Assembly: GCA_028023455.1 (NCBI GenBank)
Contig: JAQFVV010012394.1
Location: forward strand, 30,966,885-31,030,884
DNA from: Epiperipatus broadwayi
Lineage: Eukaryota > Onychophora > Udeonychophora > Euonychophora > Peripatidae
DNA: 64,000 nucleotides
Reading direction: 5' to 3'
Shown here in pieces: positions 1 to 11,759 of this stretch (the stretch's first letter is position 1; every line of letters starts with the position of its first letter). Below the pieces are notes generated by a model. It did not search any database. It had not been told where the DNA came from and was given only the letters and a program-made list of their open reading frames with translations. The translations under genes and the position numbers were made by a program.

Positions 1-640
1 TAAAATTACTTTTACTAATTAAAGAAAACCTTAAGTGGACATCTGCTGTTTTTAGATAAACTTATATAACATTAACTAATTAAACTATTGTTCCTCATTT
101 ATTTTAACAGAAATATTTGGAATGACTTTTATTAAATTAAACGAAAATTACTTTACTTTTAAATTGCAATATTTGAATCTATTTACTAAACGAATATTTA
201 CTAAATGAATTTTATTTTAAATCAAAAATATATTACGACGACGGTAATATATCTTTGTAAATAGATTCAAACAAAATAACTTTAACAATTTATAATTTTG
301 ATATGTTTTAAAATGCATATCATAGTGTGTGCGCAATTACGACTTATATAACCTACTTTTTAATAAAACAAAATTATGTGAACATATACATAATCTATAA
401 TCTTTTATTTTATTTGGAAATGAGTGATATATATAATACGAGCATTGTGCTCATGGTTTAAAATTATGCGGGATTTTTGGTATATAAGCGTATTGCAGAC
501 CACTACGATAGATTGGGGTTCAAACTAAGGTATGGGGGTAGGAAATAGGTGAGAAAAGGTGAAACGAAGATCTGCAAAGCAGACCTTACTGTTTCAGTAT
601 ATTGTCTATATATAATGTAAACTGAGCAAATGATTGTATA
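1..640. other. A+T-rich intergenic sequence, nothing recognised
   Basis: No long reading frame, RNA gene or repeat structure stands out. Short A/T runs dominate. The end of this stretch leads into a hammerhead-bearing repeat. Confidence 0.5.
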
Positions 641-656
641 TATGTGTGTGGGCTAT

Positions 657-729
657 GGTGATCTAAACCAACTGATGAGTGCTGATTCAGCATGAAATAC
701 ATCATGAAATACGAATATTGGGGATCATT
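657..729 (+). ncRNA. hammerhead ribozyme-like motif, family D copy 1
   Basis: The core CTGATGA lies at 672-678 and GAAA at 694-697. They flank a six-pair stem II (GTGCTG 679-684 with CAGCAT 688-693, loop ATT). Stem I can be drawn in two parts. CCAA at 668-671 pairs with TTGG at 718-721. Beyond an internal loop, GGTGATC at 657-663 pairs with GATCATT at 723-729, counting G-U pairs. This is the bipartite stem I expected of a natural type I hammerhead. A 12-nt duplication (ATGAAATAC repeated) enlarges the stem III region, so this copy may cleave poorly. It matches three minus-strand copies at 61 kb. Activity is inferred. Confidence 0.6.
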
Positions 730-765
730 TATCTTTTTCACATGCATGCAGTCATATGCATCAGT

Positions 766-860
766 TGTACAAGATAAATTGGATAGGTGTAGGGAGCTTG
801 AAAGTTCCAGTTCAAGTCTCTTATAATTACATTGTTTAGTATAGATTATTATATATATAG
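766..860 (+). repeat. tRNA-like SINE fragment (family S2)
   Basis: A B-box-like AGTTCAAGTC at 809-818 follows GGGAGCTTGAAAG, and a TAATTACA-type 3' part follows. The same order of sequence recurs as an inverted pair at 20930-21080, and a remnant of the B-box region appears near 59200-59235 on the minus strand. The A box is not clear. A Pol III-derived SINE is the best reading. Confidence 0.45.
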
Positions 861-869
861 GCATTTCTA

Positions 870-1416
870 CATAAAATTTTTAACTTTATGTAACGTACAA
901 AAATAGTATATTAATTGATATACTGTATAAAAATAAATTTAACTTCTAAAATTAAAAATAGCTCATTTTACAATCTACATTAGAAATGTTTGCTTTTCAT
1001 TGTCAATACTTAAATTATTGGATAATAGATTTTTTAAAAAAATAATTATTATAATTAAAAAATTAAAATTAAAAAATTAACTTAGAAGATTGCTTCATTT
1101 GCTCTTCAGTAATTAAAATTTTATTTTAAATTTTTTAAGAAATAGTATGTTTTGGAAAAAAATAAAAAACCGAACTAGTTTTTTTTTTTTAAAAAAAAAG
1201 ACAATATTTTAAAAAATCACATTAATTTCCAATTTAGTTATGTTGCTAAGTGATTTTCTTACCCTTGTATATATAAATATTAAATCAATGATTTTCAGGA
1301 TGGATGGGAGTAAACTTGTTTTCGAGTTACTGTATGTGTGTGTAGATCCTTATTAATGGTATACTATTACTTCAGTTGAATCATTTAAATAACAAAGGTG
1401 GTAATGCAATCGTTAC
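870..1416. other. A+T-rich sequence with homopolymer A and T runs
   Basis: Contains long poly-T/poly-A stretches around 1180-1210 and no recognisable gene. Confidence 0.5.
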
Positions 1417-2740
1417 TGAAGATAAATAGATATGTAATGGATATACAAAAGATGTTGGATGTAAAAGAGCGAGTGATAGAAAACATGAAAGCATTTAGTA
1501 ATGTGAATATTAGGTTTACAAAAAATGAACTGAACGAGGCAGAGAAGAAATTGAAAAGTGAAAAGGCAAGAGGTTTAGATGAATGGACAGCTGAGATGGT
1601 AATGAATTTAGGGCATAGGGCAAAAGTAAATTGATCATTCTGCTTCAATAAAATGGCACATAAGAGAGATTTTCCAGGTAGTTGGAGTAATACAAGAGTA
1701 AGATTATTATTTTAAAAAAAAGGTAAGGATCATAGAAAGTTAAACAATTATAGACTGATAATAATAATATTGTTTTTATATAAAGTTTTCTCATATATGG
1801 TGGCTGGAAGAGTTGCAAAATGGTTGGAAAAAAATAATGTAATGGGAGAAATGCAAGGAGGCTTTAGATCAGATGAGGTGTATAGGAGTTTATTTGTAGT
1901 TGCACAACTTATGAATATGAGCAGGAATTTAGTAGATAGTTATATATGAGTTTTATAGATATAGAGAAGGCATGTGATAGAGTAAATAGAAATAGATTAT
2001 AAGTAAGTTTTGAAAATTTGGGAATGGATGAAGCTTTAGTGGATATTATTAAGAAATTATATGAAAATAATTACTATACATATCAATTAGGGGATATAGA
2101 ATCAGTTAAAGTTAAAAATGGGATGGGACTAAGACAAGGATGCCTATGTCACCTATTTTGTTTTTGTTGTATTTGAGTGAAATAGAGAGAGCAAAAGAAA
2201 GATGAAAAAGAGGGATAGAGATACCGTTAATAGGTGGCAAGGGAGTATATACTTTGTTGGGTCTTTTTTGTGAATATCTTTTCATGTGCAGAAAGAAAAG
2301 AAAATATGGAAGTTATGCTGAGGATATGGGTAAGGGTGGGTATAGAGATAGGGATTAAATTTAGTGAAGAAAAATCAAACAATGATGGTTAATACTGAGG
2401 AAAGAGAAGATGTAAAATTTTTATTGGGGGATATAGAGTTAAGTGCAGAGAATAGATATAGTTATTTAGAAATCATCTTAAGTAATCAGAAAACTCGTTT
2501 GAATGAATGAGAGAAAAAATTGATAAATGAAGCAAAGAAAAGAGGTTGATAAAGAAATTAACAGTGTTTTCATATAATATGATGTAGCTAGAATTGTATG
2601 GAAAGGAGTTGCAGTATCAGGGTTAACATATATGATAATGATGCATTAAAGGTGTATTAGATTATATATATTACTTATAATACTTCATTCATATACACTT
2701 TAATGCAAGTAATTTTCTTAAACTTCTTTATTTTCTTGCA

Positions 2741-2772
2741 GTTTTGACTGTCCAGCAGTCTTCATCAGAGCT
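2741..2772 (-). ncRNA. hammerhead-like core, family A, monomer 1
   Basis: Minus-strand CTGATGA (2762-2768), then a GACTG/CAGTC stem II with one extra A. The GAAA box has become AAAA (2742-2745). I could not draw a convincing stem I. Confidence 0.4.
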
Positions 2773-3000
2773 CTATCTTCCTTACAGTTTTAACTTTAAT
2801 TAAAATAACCCTGTCTTTCTTCTTTTCTCTAATCCTTTGTGTGATTTTTTTCTTATCAGAAGTATTATCTTTTATTCTTCTCCTTCACTTTCTTTGCATA
2901 TCTTCATATAATCATATATATTACTTGTAATACTTCATTCATATACACTTTAATGCAAGTAATTTTCTTAAACTTCTTTATTTTCTTACATTTTCTTACA

Positions 3001-3031
3001 GTTTCGACTGTCCAGCAGTCTTCATCAGAGC
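3001..3031 (-). ncRNA. hammerhead-like core, family A, monomer 2
   Basis: Minus-strand CTGATGA and an intact CGAAAC surround a five-pair GACTG/CAGTC stem II. Stem III would be ACTGT followed by A, which has too short a loop to fold on its own. Stem I is not evident, so activity is doubtful. Confidence 0.45.
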
Positions 3032-3080
3032 TCTATCTTCCTTACAGTTTTAACTTTAATTAAACTGTAAGGAAGATAGA

Positions 3081-3115
3081 GCTCTGATGAAGACTACTGG
3101 ACAGTCAAAACTGTA
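3081..3115 (+). ncRNA. hammerhead-like core, family A, inverted copy
   Basis: CTGATGA at 3084-3090, a weakened stem II, and AAAA in place of GAAA. It is the mirror partner of the minus-strand copy ending near 3031. Confidence 0.4.
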
Positions 3116-4174
3116 AGAAAATAAAGAAGTTTAAGAAAATTACTTGCATTAAAGTGTATATGGATGAAGTATTATAAGTAATATATACGATTTTATGAAG
3201 ATATGCAAATAAAGTGAAGGAGAAGAATAAGAGAGTGCATTAGATTACTTAGAAAAAGTACAAAGGGAAGTAGGAAGATATGCATTAGATGCAGATGTAT
3301 GGACAGCAAAGGAAGCAACTCAAGGAGAAATGAAATGGTCAAGTTTTTATATGAGAGATGCAAAAAGTAAAATGAAAATGTTTGGTAGGTTGCAGTTTAT
3401 GGATAATAAAAGAATTGCCATAATAGTATTTAATTGCATTACATGTAAAGGGTAGGCAAGAAGATGGGTGAGAAAGGTAATGCAGTATGCAAAAGATTTG
3501 ATTAAAGAATTTATATCAGTATACTTGTACAAAAGATAGGATGATTGTGTTAGGATTGTTGAGTGTTATAGTAATAAAGAATGGGATAAAAGAATAGAAG
3601 CATTAATAAAGAATCAGGAGTTGGAGAGATGGAGAACTAGTATGGAGAGTAAAAAGAGTTTAAATATATACAGAAGTAAATGGAATATTGGGTGCAAGTT
3701 AATTTATGATAAAAGTAAGCAAAGTAATTGATTGTTTAAGACTCAAATGGGATCTTTAGCAACAAGAAAATATAATGTAAATGAAAAATATGATTTAGTC
3801 TGCAAATTGTGTAAGGAAGACATAGATAATATTAGGCATCTGTTAATTGAATGTAAATGCTTGAAAGAAGAAATGTTACAAATAATGAAGTTATGGAAGA
3901 ATAAATATGAACAAAGTGATTAGACAAAAAGTGGATTCTTGTCTTTTATGCTGGATTTGGGAAAAAATATGGGAGATTTGAATATAAAGGCCATGGAATT
4001 GACAAAGATTATGTTGTGAAAATGGTATAAAACAGGATAGAGAAGAATATGGAAAAAACTTAGGGCAGGGAATGGAAAGATAAGGCAAACCGACTAACAG
4101 GTTTCTCTGGGCATTGTGGTGGAAAGATTCCCAACCCGTATAAGGAGAAGTCACAGTGCATCACATCGCATGAT

Positions 4175-4960
4175 AATAGAACAAAAATTAGGCAGCATAT
4201 TATCAGCTACCATTTCTTATTTTATCCATTATAAAATTTACTACTTAATAGAACAAGCCATAATATATAATTAATTTGACAATTTTTATTTCTGATAAAA
4301 GTGTTTTATAAAATTTTTACCCCTGGATAGAAAATTTAATAATTAATAATAGTGAATAATATATTCAAAGCTTTTTAGAAATTACAATATTTTTCCTAAT
4401 TTTATTCTCTGGTAGCAAGATATTATTTTGGAGATTTGATCATAATACTAATTTTCCAATAGTAAATAATGTCTTAGGGTTTAAAACTGTAAAGAGACCT
4501 AATTATAATAATAATCTTTTAAGATTAGGAAAATTATTCATATGGAGCCAAGATAAGCTCTTTTAATTAAGGACTATATCCTTAATCTTATTTTTTATAA
4601 TAGAATTTAAACTTGATTCATTCCAAGTAATCATCGTTAACATATCAAATTTTTTTTGTAAAAGGTTATTGGATATTACCTAATAAATGATTTTTATATT
4701 ACTTTAAGGTTATTTATTTAGTTATTTGATAATTAATGTACTTTTTCGCAGTACATAATTTTGAATGTTATGTATAATATTTATTGTTCCCAAAATTATA
4801 TATATATATTTTTAAATGAAGCTCTATCATATTACTACTTGTTAAATATATCTATTTTATATTTTTGAAAGAAGAGGCTCCGCTGCTTGATTTTAGCGAT
4901 TATTGGTTTATTATATAGTAGTATGATGTCCCATTGATTTAAATTTACTTCTGTTATTAT
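4175..4960. other. A+T-rich sequence, nothing recognised
   Basis: No coding frame or repeat family identified between LINE-A and the RTE fragment. Confidence 0.5.
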
Positions 4961-4962
4961 TA

Positions 4963-5345
4963 TCACCTCTCTGCTGGATAAAAGTCTTAATCCAGTTAAT
5001 CCAATCTATTACTTCTTCACGTCACATCAGCAAACTTTTTTATTTCATCAATCCAACTCTTATATGGTTATTTTCTAGGTCTTCTACAAACTTTTTGGAT
5101 CCCCTCTAAAATTTTAATTGCCTCAATATTATTTTTTTCTTGTAGTAAAATGTCCAGCCTAACCTCATTTCAATGTTTTAATTCTTTCAATAATGTCAGT
5201 AATACATATTTGTTCTTTCACCCCATTATTTTCCTTTCAGACTCATTTTTTACTTTCAACATACATCCTTGTACACTCTGTTGAATACTCTAAAATCTTC
5301 ATGCTGCTCTTCTGTTGAATGTTTCTTTCAAGATAATTTTATTTG
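4963..5345 (-). mobile_element. RTE/BovB-like LINE, C-terminal ORF fragment
   Basis: Read on the minus strand with several frame changes, it gives a segment like IIERIKTLK, then RLDILLQEKN, then EGIQKVCRRPRK and KSWIDEIKK. This follows the C-terminal layout of RTE-type endonuclease-reverse transcriptase proteins (tandem TTQR...MLG, GH(I/V)AR, RP..RW). The copy at 52.4-52.9 kb is the better-preserved relative. It is probably the continuation of the reverse-transcriptase fragment at 6290-6560, the two being separated by another LINE piece. Confidence 0.65.
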
Positions 5346-5639
5346 ACCTAAGAGCAAATACAGAGAATACAATGAGAAGCCGCAAGTTATAGGTTACAGA
5401 GTGATATATACAAAGATAATATGATCTGAAAAATCAACAAATTGCAAAACAAGTGCTATCATATAGTTCTATATCATTTTGCTACAAGTTAGTGTTAAAA
5501 AACCTTGCTTTGGTGAGTTATGGGTGAAAAAATTATTAGCACTTAACTGTTGTTTTTTATTAGACTATTTAAGGGGTGCTTATTCAGGTGCTGTTTAAGC
5601 CAGTTGTGGGTTCCCAGGTTAGTATGGTCAGGTATGGGT

Positions 5640-6190
5640 CTGCCTCTCTCTTGTTTGTTACTTGAATGTTTTTAATTGTTGAAAAAGCAGTTATTAAGTT
5701 CATTGGATGATAGCATCTGAAAAATTGCTTTGCATCTGGTTAACCAGATGGCAAATTTTATGAATATAGCAAGTCTAATTTCTGAGAAAATGCATCTTCT
5801 TAAAACCTCTTGAAGTGACGTTAAATCCGGACCATTATTTTTAATGTGTTTGTGAAAGTTGTGTTTTAGATGTTGCCAGACTGGGCAAAAGTTAAGGATA
5901 TGGTCTGTATCTTCTGGGCTGGAAAGATAGAGGCAGCAAATAGGATCTATGTTAAAGCTTCTTTTGGAAAGAAATGTAGCAGTGCAGAGGCTTCCTAGGT
6001 TAGTTTTCAGAAGGAAATCTGTGTGTTTAGGTACCAGTTTCAATCTATGGGCCAGTTTATGCAATTTATTTATGTCTATAGGAAGGTTGGTGTATCCCTT
6101 CTGAGTGTTTGGGTTAGATAGATTGAAGACTTTTCACTAAGTTATTTTTGTACTGAACATAGTCGTGGAAGGTATGATGTTAGCAAAAAG
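5640..6190 (-). mobile_element. LINE fragment with C-terminal zinc knuckle
   Basis: The frame at 5672-6064 encodes a 130-residue segment starting MHKLAHRLKLVPKHTDFLLK and containing CCLYLSSPEDTDHILNFC. This C-x-C...H...C pattern is typical of the end of LINE ORF2 (zf-RVT type), where a short knuckle follows the reverse transcriptase. The sequence differs from LINE-A (CKLCKEGIENIRHLLIEC), so it is a second LINE family. It seems to sit inside an RTE copy, because RTE pieces lie on both sides in the same orientation. No reverse-transcriptase motifs remain. Confidence 0.65.
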
Positions 6191-6289
6191 GTCAGAGATC
6201 TGTGTTTGAATCCAAACTGTAAGGAGCAGACAATAAAACACATCTATAAAAAACTTTTATTTTTAAAGAACCATCTGTATTCTCTCTTA

Positions 6290-6560
6290 ATATTTAGCTA
6301 ATTCTGATTAATTTTATCAATTATGCTTCCATTTATAGTAATAATTTAACCCAAGTATTTGCAATTGTTAATTTATTCTAATTCTTGATTAAATTGTTTT
6401 TTATTTTCTTTATCTGAAGAAAGCTTTGGCATATTATTTCCGTCTTGTATAACACTTATCTTTAGTCTTACTTTGTTACTTTAATCTGATAAATCTTATA
6501 ACATTTCCTGTAGCATTATTTACAAAAATATTCATATTATTGAAAATAGCAAATTGTTAG
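6290..6560 (-). mobile_element. RTE-like LINE, reverse-transcriptase end fragment
   Basis: The minus strand gives a broken frame with CKYLG then IITINGSIIDKI. This resembles the YLG..I...G....EI segment found after the catalytic FADD box of RTE-type reverse transcriptases. It lies in order with the C-terminal piece at 4963-5345. Stops are frequent. Confidence 0.5.
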
Positions 6561-6890
6561 TGCAGTTTGTATTGAAAAGGGAAGTCATTCATTCTTTCTC
6601 TAGTTATTATATAGAGATAAAGCATTAGACTAAATATATGCATGTATAAGGAAACAAAGTCTTCTATTTTCTTATTGCAAAATAGATTCATCCACCAGTA
6701 AATTGAGTATTATAATTTAATAATTTAAATAATTAATAAATTACATTCATTAAAAACTATGAAATTATATATATAATATTATAAATCGATGTCTGTATTT
6801 CTTCAAAATAATATACGCAAATTTATAAATAAATATTTAAAAATACAGTATTTAAAAGCTTATAAAAAATATATGTATAACCATCACTTA

Positions 6891-6930
6891 GGGGCGCTTT
6901 CAACCAACTTGTGGCTTTGTCAACTATCAC
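6891..6930 (-). ncRNA. degenerate hammerhead-like motif 3' of a Penelope-like ORF
   Basis: The minus strand shows TTGACAA, then AGCCA/TGGTT stem II around CAAGT, then GAAA. It lies about 170 bp downstream of the GIY-YIG frame, where PLE hammerheads are expected. The core has lost C3 and G8, so it should be inactive. Confidence 0.3.
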
Positions 6931-7079
6931 GTTTAAAATATCAGCTTTCCCATAATTCTATAATGTCAACTTTCCCATAATTCTGTGATCTTAATGTTTG
7001 CTGCTTGCCTATTAACCAAATGTTGCTTGTATTTACATATCAACATCGCCTCTTTAATTTTTCTTTTATTATTATTTCT

Positions 7080-7548
7080 TTCAATTTCCAATATTTTTAC
7101 ATTGTTATAATTAAAATCGAAACCATATATACATGATTTATTATGGTCATAAAAGACAGAATCTGATAAATTATCATTATTTTTAAAATTTTGTTTTGTT
7201 TTTGAACCCTTTTAAATAACAATAAGTGTTCTTTTGTTCTTTTTTCCAACGTGCACCTCGATTCACCTATATATCCATGGCCACACACACATGTCCATTT
7301 GTAAATTATACAATTTTTATTTGTAAATAAAGTTTTATCCTTTGAATTGTTTATTAATTTATTTAATGTAGGTGGCGCATAAAATGCAATATCACATATT
7401 CCTTTATAAATTTTCTTAATGAAACTTGCCTGTTGATTTGAAATATATGGTATTGATATCCACAATTTTTTATCAGAAAAATTAACATTTATTATTTTTA
7501 TATTTATAAGTAAAAATTTTAATAGTATAATAAACAGAATCATTTGTA
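7080..7548 (-). mobile_element. Penelope-like element, GIY-YIG endonuclease region
   Basis: The minus-strand frame runs from about 7548 down to 7097. It contains PYISNQQASFIKKIYKGI, then FYAPPTLNKLINNSKDKT, then IIYKWTCVCGHGYIGESR and LEKRTKEHL. The linker followed by a Y-K-x-x-C-x-C-G-x-x-Y-I-G-E core is the signature of the C-terminal endonuclease of Penelope-like retroelements. The reverse-transcriptase part is missing because an RTE 3' end abuts at 7549. The stop at 7097 and lack of the upstream domain mark it as a fragment. Confidence 0.85.
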
Positions 7549-7740
7549 TCCAACTTTTAACAATTCTAATAAAATATGTAAAAGACCCAGAAAGAGACCA
7601 CATGTCAGATAGATGGATGAAATAAGAAAGTTGCAGGGGTGATGTGGAGAAAAGAAGCTAGAAATCAGAAAAGATGGATTGAACTTGGGGAGACCTTCAT
7701 TCTGCTGTGGATTGATAAAGGTTGTTGATGATGATGATGA
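7549..7740 (+). mobile_element. RTE-like LINE 3' end, 5'-truncated
   Basis: Translates to CKRPRKRPHVR, a WM/MDEIRK segment and a GLNLGRPSF end, followed by a GATGATGAT tail. It is nearly the same as the 3' end at 52.73-52.88 kb. It lies directly against the PLE fragment, suggesting insertion there. Confidence 0.75.
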
Positions 7741-9870
<2,130 letters not shown>

Positions 9871-9884
9871 TAAATTAATAGTTT

Positions 9885-10920
9885 TTGGGATGAATCATGT
9901 GTTATTTTTCATTATATACTGATATTTTGACAAACTAGCATCCACCAGTATCAAGGTTAACTTTTGAATGAAAAATCATTATATCTCAAACAATAACATG
10001 ACTCAGTGCAAGATGAGAAATGAGATTCAACTTGAAGTAGTTCAGCATTCACAATATGAGACTTATCAAAATGTTTATCTCCCTCAGTTTTTTCACCTAT
10101 TAATTTTAAATTAATATTAGATAAAATGAGAGATTTCCACATAACTGAAATACATTGTGCTTCATCAGCCCTATTTAAACCAGTAGGTCTCTTTAATATT
10201 TCAATTGACTCTCTCATAGTTCTTAAATCATATCTTTCCAAATTAGAAAGTATTTTTGTATTGTAAAAATCAGGTTTGTGAGCAATTTCTAAAAAATGCG
10301 AAGTACAAACTGATGTGCTAATTTTTTAATTAAAAAAATTTCTATGTTCCTTAATTCTGACATTTATTTATCTATTAGATTGACCCACATAGATTTTTGA
10401 GCACTGCAAACATGGAATTTCATAAACTCCTTGGTGTTCCAAAAATATTTTGTCTTTAGGTTTATATAAAAAATCATCAATTTTTTTTGTCAGTAGAAAA
10501 AGTAGTCTTTATATTAAAACAAGATAGTCTTCCACTGATTTTATCAGTAACCCCTTTAATACAAGGTAAAATTACTCTATTAAAAGAGGAATTGTCAATT
10601 CTATCCTTTTTTTTAGTATTAATGTTATTTAAAGCCTGCATATGATGTTTTTATTATAATTATAAGGAAGTAGAATATTTTTTGTAAGTTTTATTTCTTG
10701 AGTAAGATGTTCTTTATCAGATAAATTATAAGCTCTAGTCAAAAGATTTTTTGCTACAGAAAAAAATTGTGCAGGATAATGATGAGAATTAAAATCAAGA
10801 TATCTGTTTGTATGGGTGGATGTTCTGTAAACTGATATTGATAATGTTTTATCACATTTGCTTGCAATTAAAACATATAGTAAAGAAAGCAATCTGTTAT
10901 TTTTGACTTCCATAGTAAAT
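9885..10920 (-). mobile_element. Penelope-like element (family F), RT C-terminus plus GIY-YIG
   Basis: The frame at 10913-10629 holds the end of a PLE reverse transcriptase, including YRTSTHTNRYLDFNSHHY and LTRAYNLSDKEHL. Frame-broken sequence follows, with a GIY-YIG core readable as GVYEIPCLQCSKIYVGQSNR. The frame at 10241-9957 gives the C-terminus (ERYDLRTMRESIEILKR). Just after the stop the minus strand reads CTTGATACTGGTGGATGC, then CAAAATATC. This is a decayed hammerhead-like core where PLE hammerheads are expected. The element is 5'-truncated and joined head-to-head to a second copy at 10975. Confidence 0.85.
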
Positions 10921-10974
10921 TTGGTATTTGGATGCCAATTATTTATAAAAAAAAGAAAAAAAAATTAGAGTTTC

Positions 10975-11550
10975 AATGCCATAAGGCCATATGACAAATA
11001 TATTATTCCATGTTTAAAGCGCTCAAAAATCTATGTGGGTCACTATAATAGATGAATAAATGTCAGAATTAAGGAACATAGAAATGCTCTTAATCAAAAA
11101 ATTAGCACATCAGTTTTTGCTTCCAATTTTTTGGAAATTGGTCACAAACCTGATTTTGACAATACAAAAATACTTGCTAATTTGGAAAGATATGATTTAC
11201 AAACCATGAGAGAGTCAATTGAAATATTAAAGAGACTTACTGGTTTAAATAGGCTGATGAAGCACAACGTATTCCAGCTATGTGGAAACCTCTCATTTTA
11301 TCTAATATTAACTTAAAATTAATAGATGAAAAAACTGAGGGAAATAAACATTTTGATAAGGCTCATATTGTGAATGCTGAACTACTTCAAGTTGAATCTC
11401 ATTTCTCATCTTGCACTGAGTCATGTTATTGTTTGAGATCTAATGATTTTTCTTTCAAAAGTAAATCTTGATAATGGTGGATGCTAGTCTGTTGAAATAT
11501 CGGTATGTAATGAAAAATAACACACGGTTCATCCCAAAAATTATTGAACA
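10975..11550 (+). mobile_element. Penelope-like element (family F), inverted partner copy
   Basis: Begins inside the GIY-YIG domain (CLKRSKIYVGHYN) and runs through KEHRNALNQKI. Frames 11131-11316 and 11280-11471 match the C-terminus of the minus copy (ERYDLQTMRESIEILKRLTG; HIVNAELLQVESHFSSCTES). A one-base shift separates the two frames. A decayed hammerhead-like core follows the stop, about 11468-11510 (CTTGATAATGGTGGATGC, then GAAATATCGGTAT). The copy ends near 11550. With the minus copy it forms an imperfect inverted repeat whose centre lies near 10920-10975. Confidence 0.8.
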
Positions 11551-11559
11551 TTAGTTAGT

Positions 11560-11758
11560 CATTTTAACATTTATCTTTAGTCCTACTTTCATCTGATAAC
11601 TCCTGCAACATTTCCAGCAGCTCTAAAGCATTATTTGCAAAAACAACTACATCATCTGCAAAATCTAAATGATTTAAATAATCTCCATTTACTTTCACTT
11701 CTTTAGCTTTCCATTTTAATCCACAATATATATATATATCTTGTCGTTGTATATACAT
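11560..11758 (-). mobile_element. RTE-like reverse transcriptase fragment (FADD box)
   Basis: A 64-residue minus-strand frame contains VNGDYLNHLDFADDVVVFAN, then LLEMLQELSDESR. FADD is the catalytic motif C of reverse transcriptase. The L.HL.FADD...A....E...ML.EL pattern is typical of RTE-type LINEs. Nothing upstream or downstream of this patch is preserved. Confidence 0.75.
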
Positions 11759-11759
11759 A

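Larger units (their letters stand above)
2665..3236. mobile_element. inserted hammerhead-bearing repeat array (family A)
   Basis: An insertion inside LINE-A. It is bounded by an 11-bp near-perfect target-site duplication: GTATTAGATTA at 2654-2664 and GCATTAGATTA at 3237-3247. The uninterrupted LINE order is seen in the copies at 42 and 54 kb. The insert holds one full minus-oriented monomer of about 246 bp (from about 2665), the start of a second minus monomer (from about 2911), and then an inverted plus-oriented copy (from about 3062). Each has a CTGATGA core. The plus copy runs past its 3' end into the start of the next monomer, as expected from a tandem or circular template. No protein is encoded. 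Confidence 0.7.
1417..4171 (+). mobile_element. LINE-A retrotransposon copy 1, decayed and interrupted
   Basis: A degenerate, 5'-truncated non-LTR retrotransposon. The reading frame at 1398-1634 holds the segment just before the reverse transcriptase, ending in KARGLDEWTAEMVMNLGHRAK. Downstream, decayed pieces match the better-preserved copy at 41.5-44.1 kb, including the motif A and motif B regions. The frame at 3732-3923 keeps the C-terminal zinc knuckle (CKLCKEDIDNIRHLLIEC). The 3' end is a CATCACATC-type repeat. Many stops and frameshifts show it is dead. A separate hammerhead-bearing element interrupts it at 2665-3236. The clade is uncertain; RT plus CCHC places it among LINEs. Confidence 0.85.
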
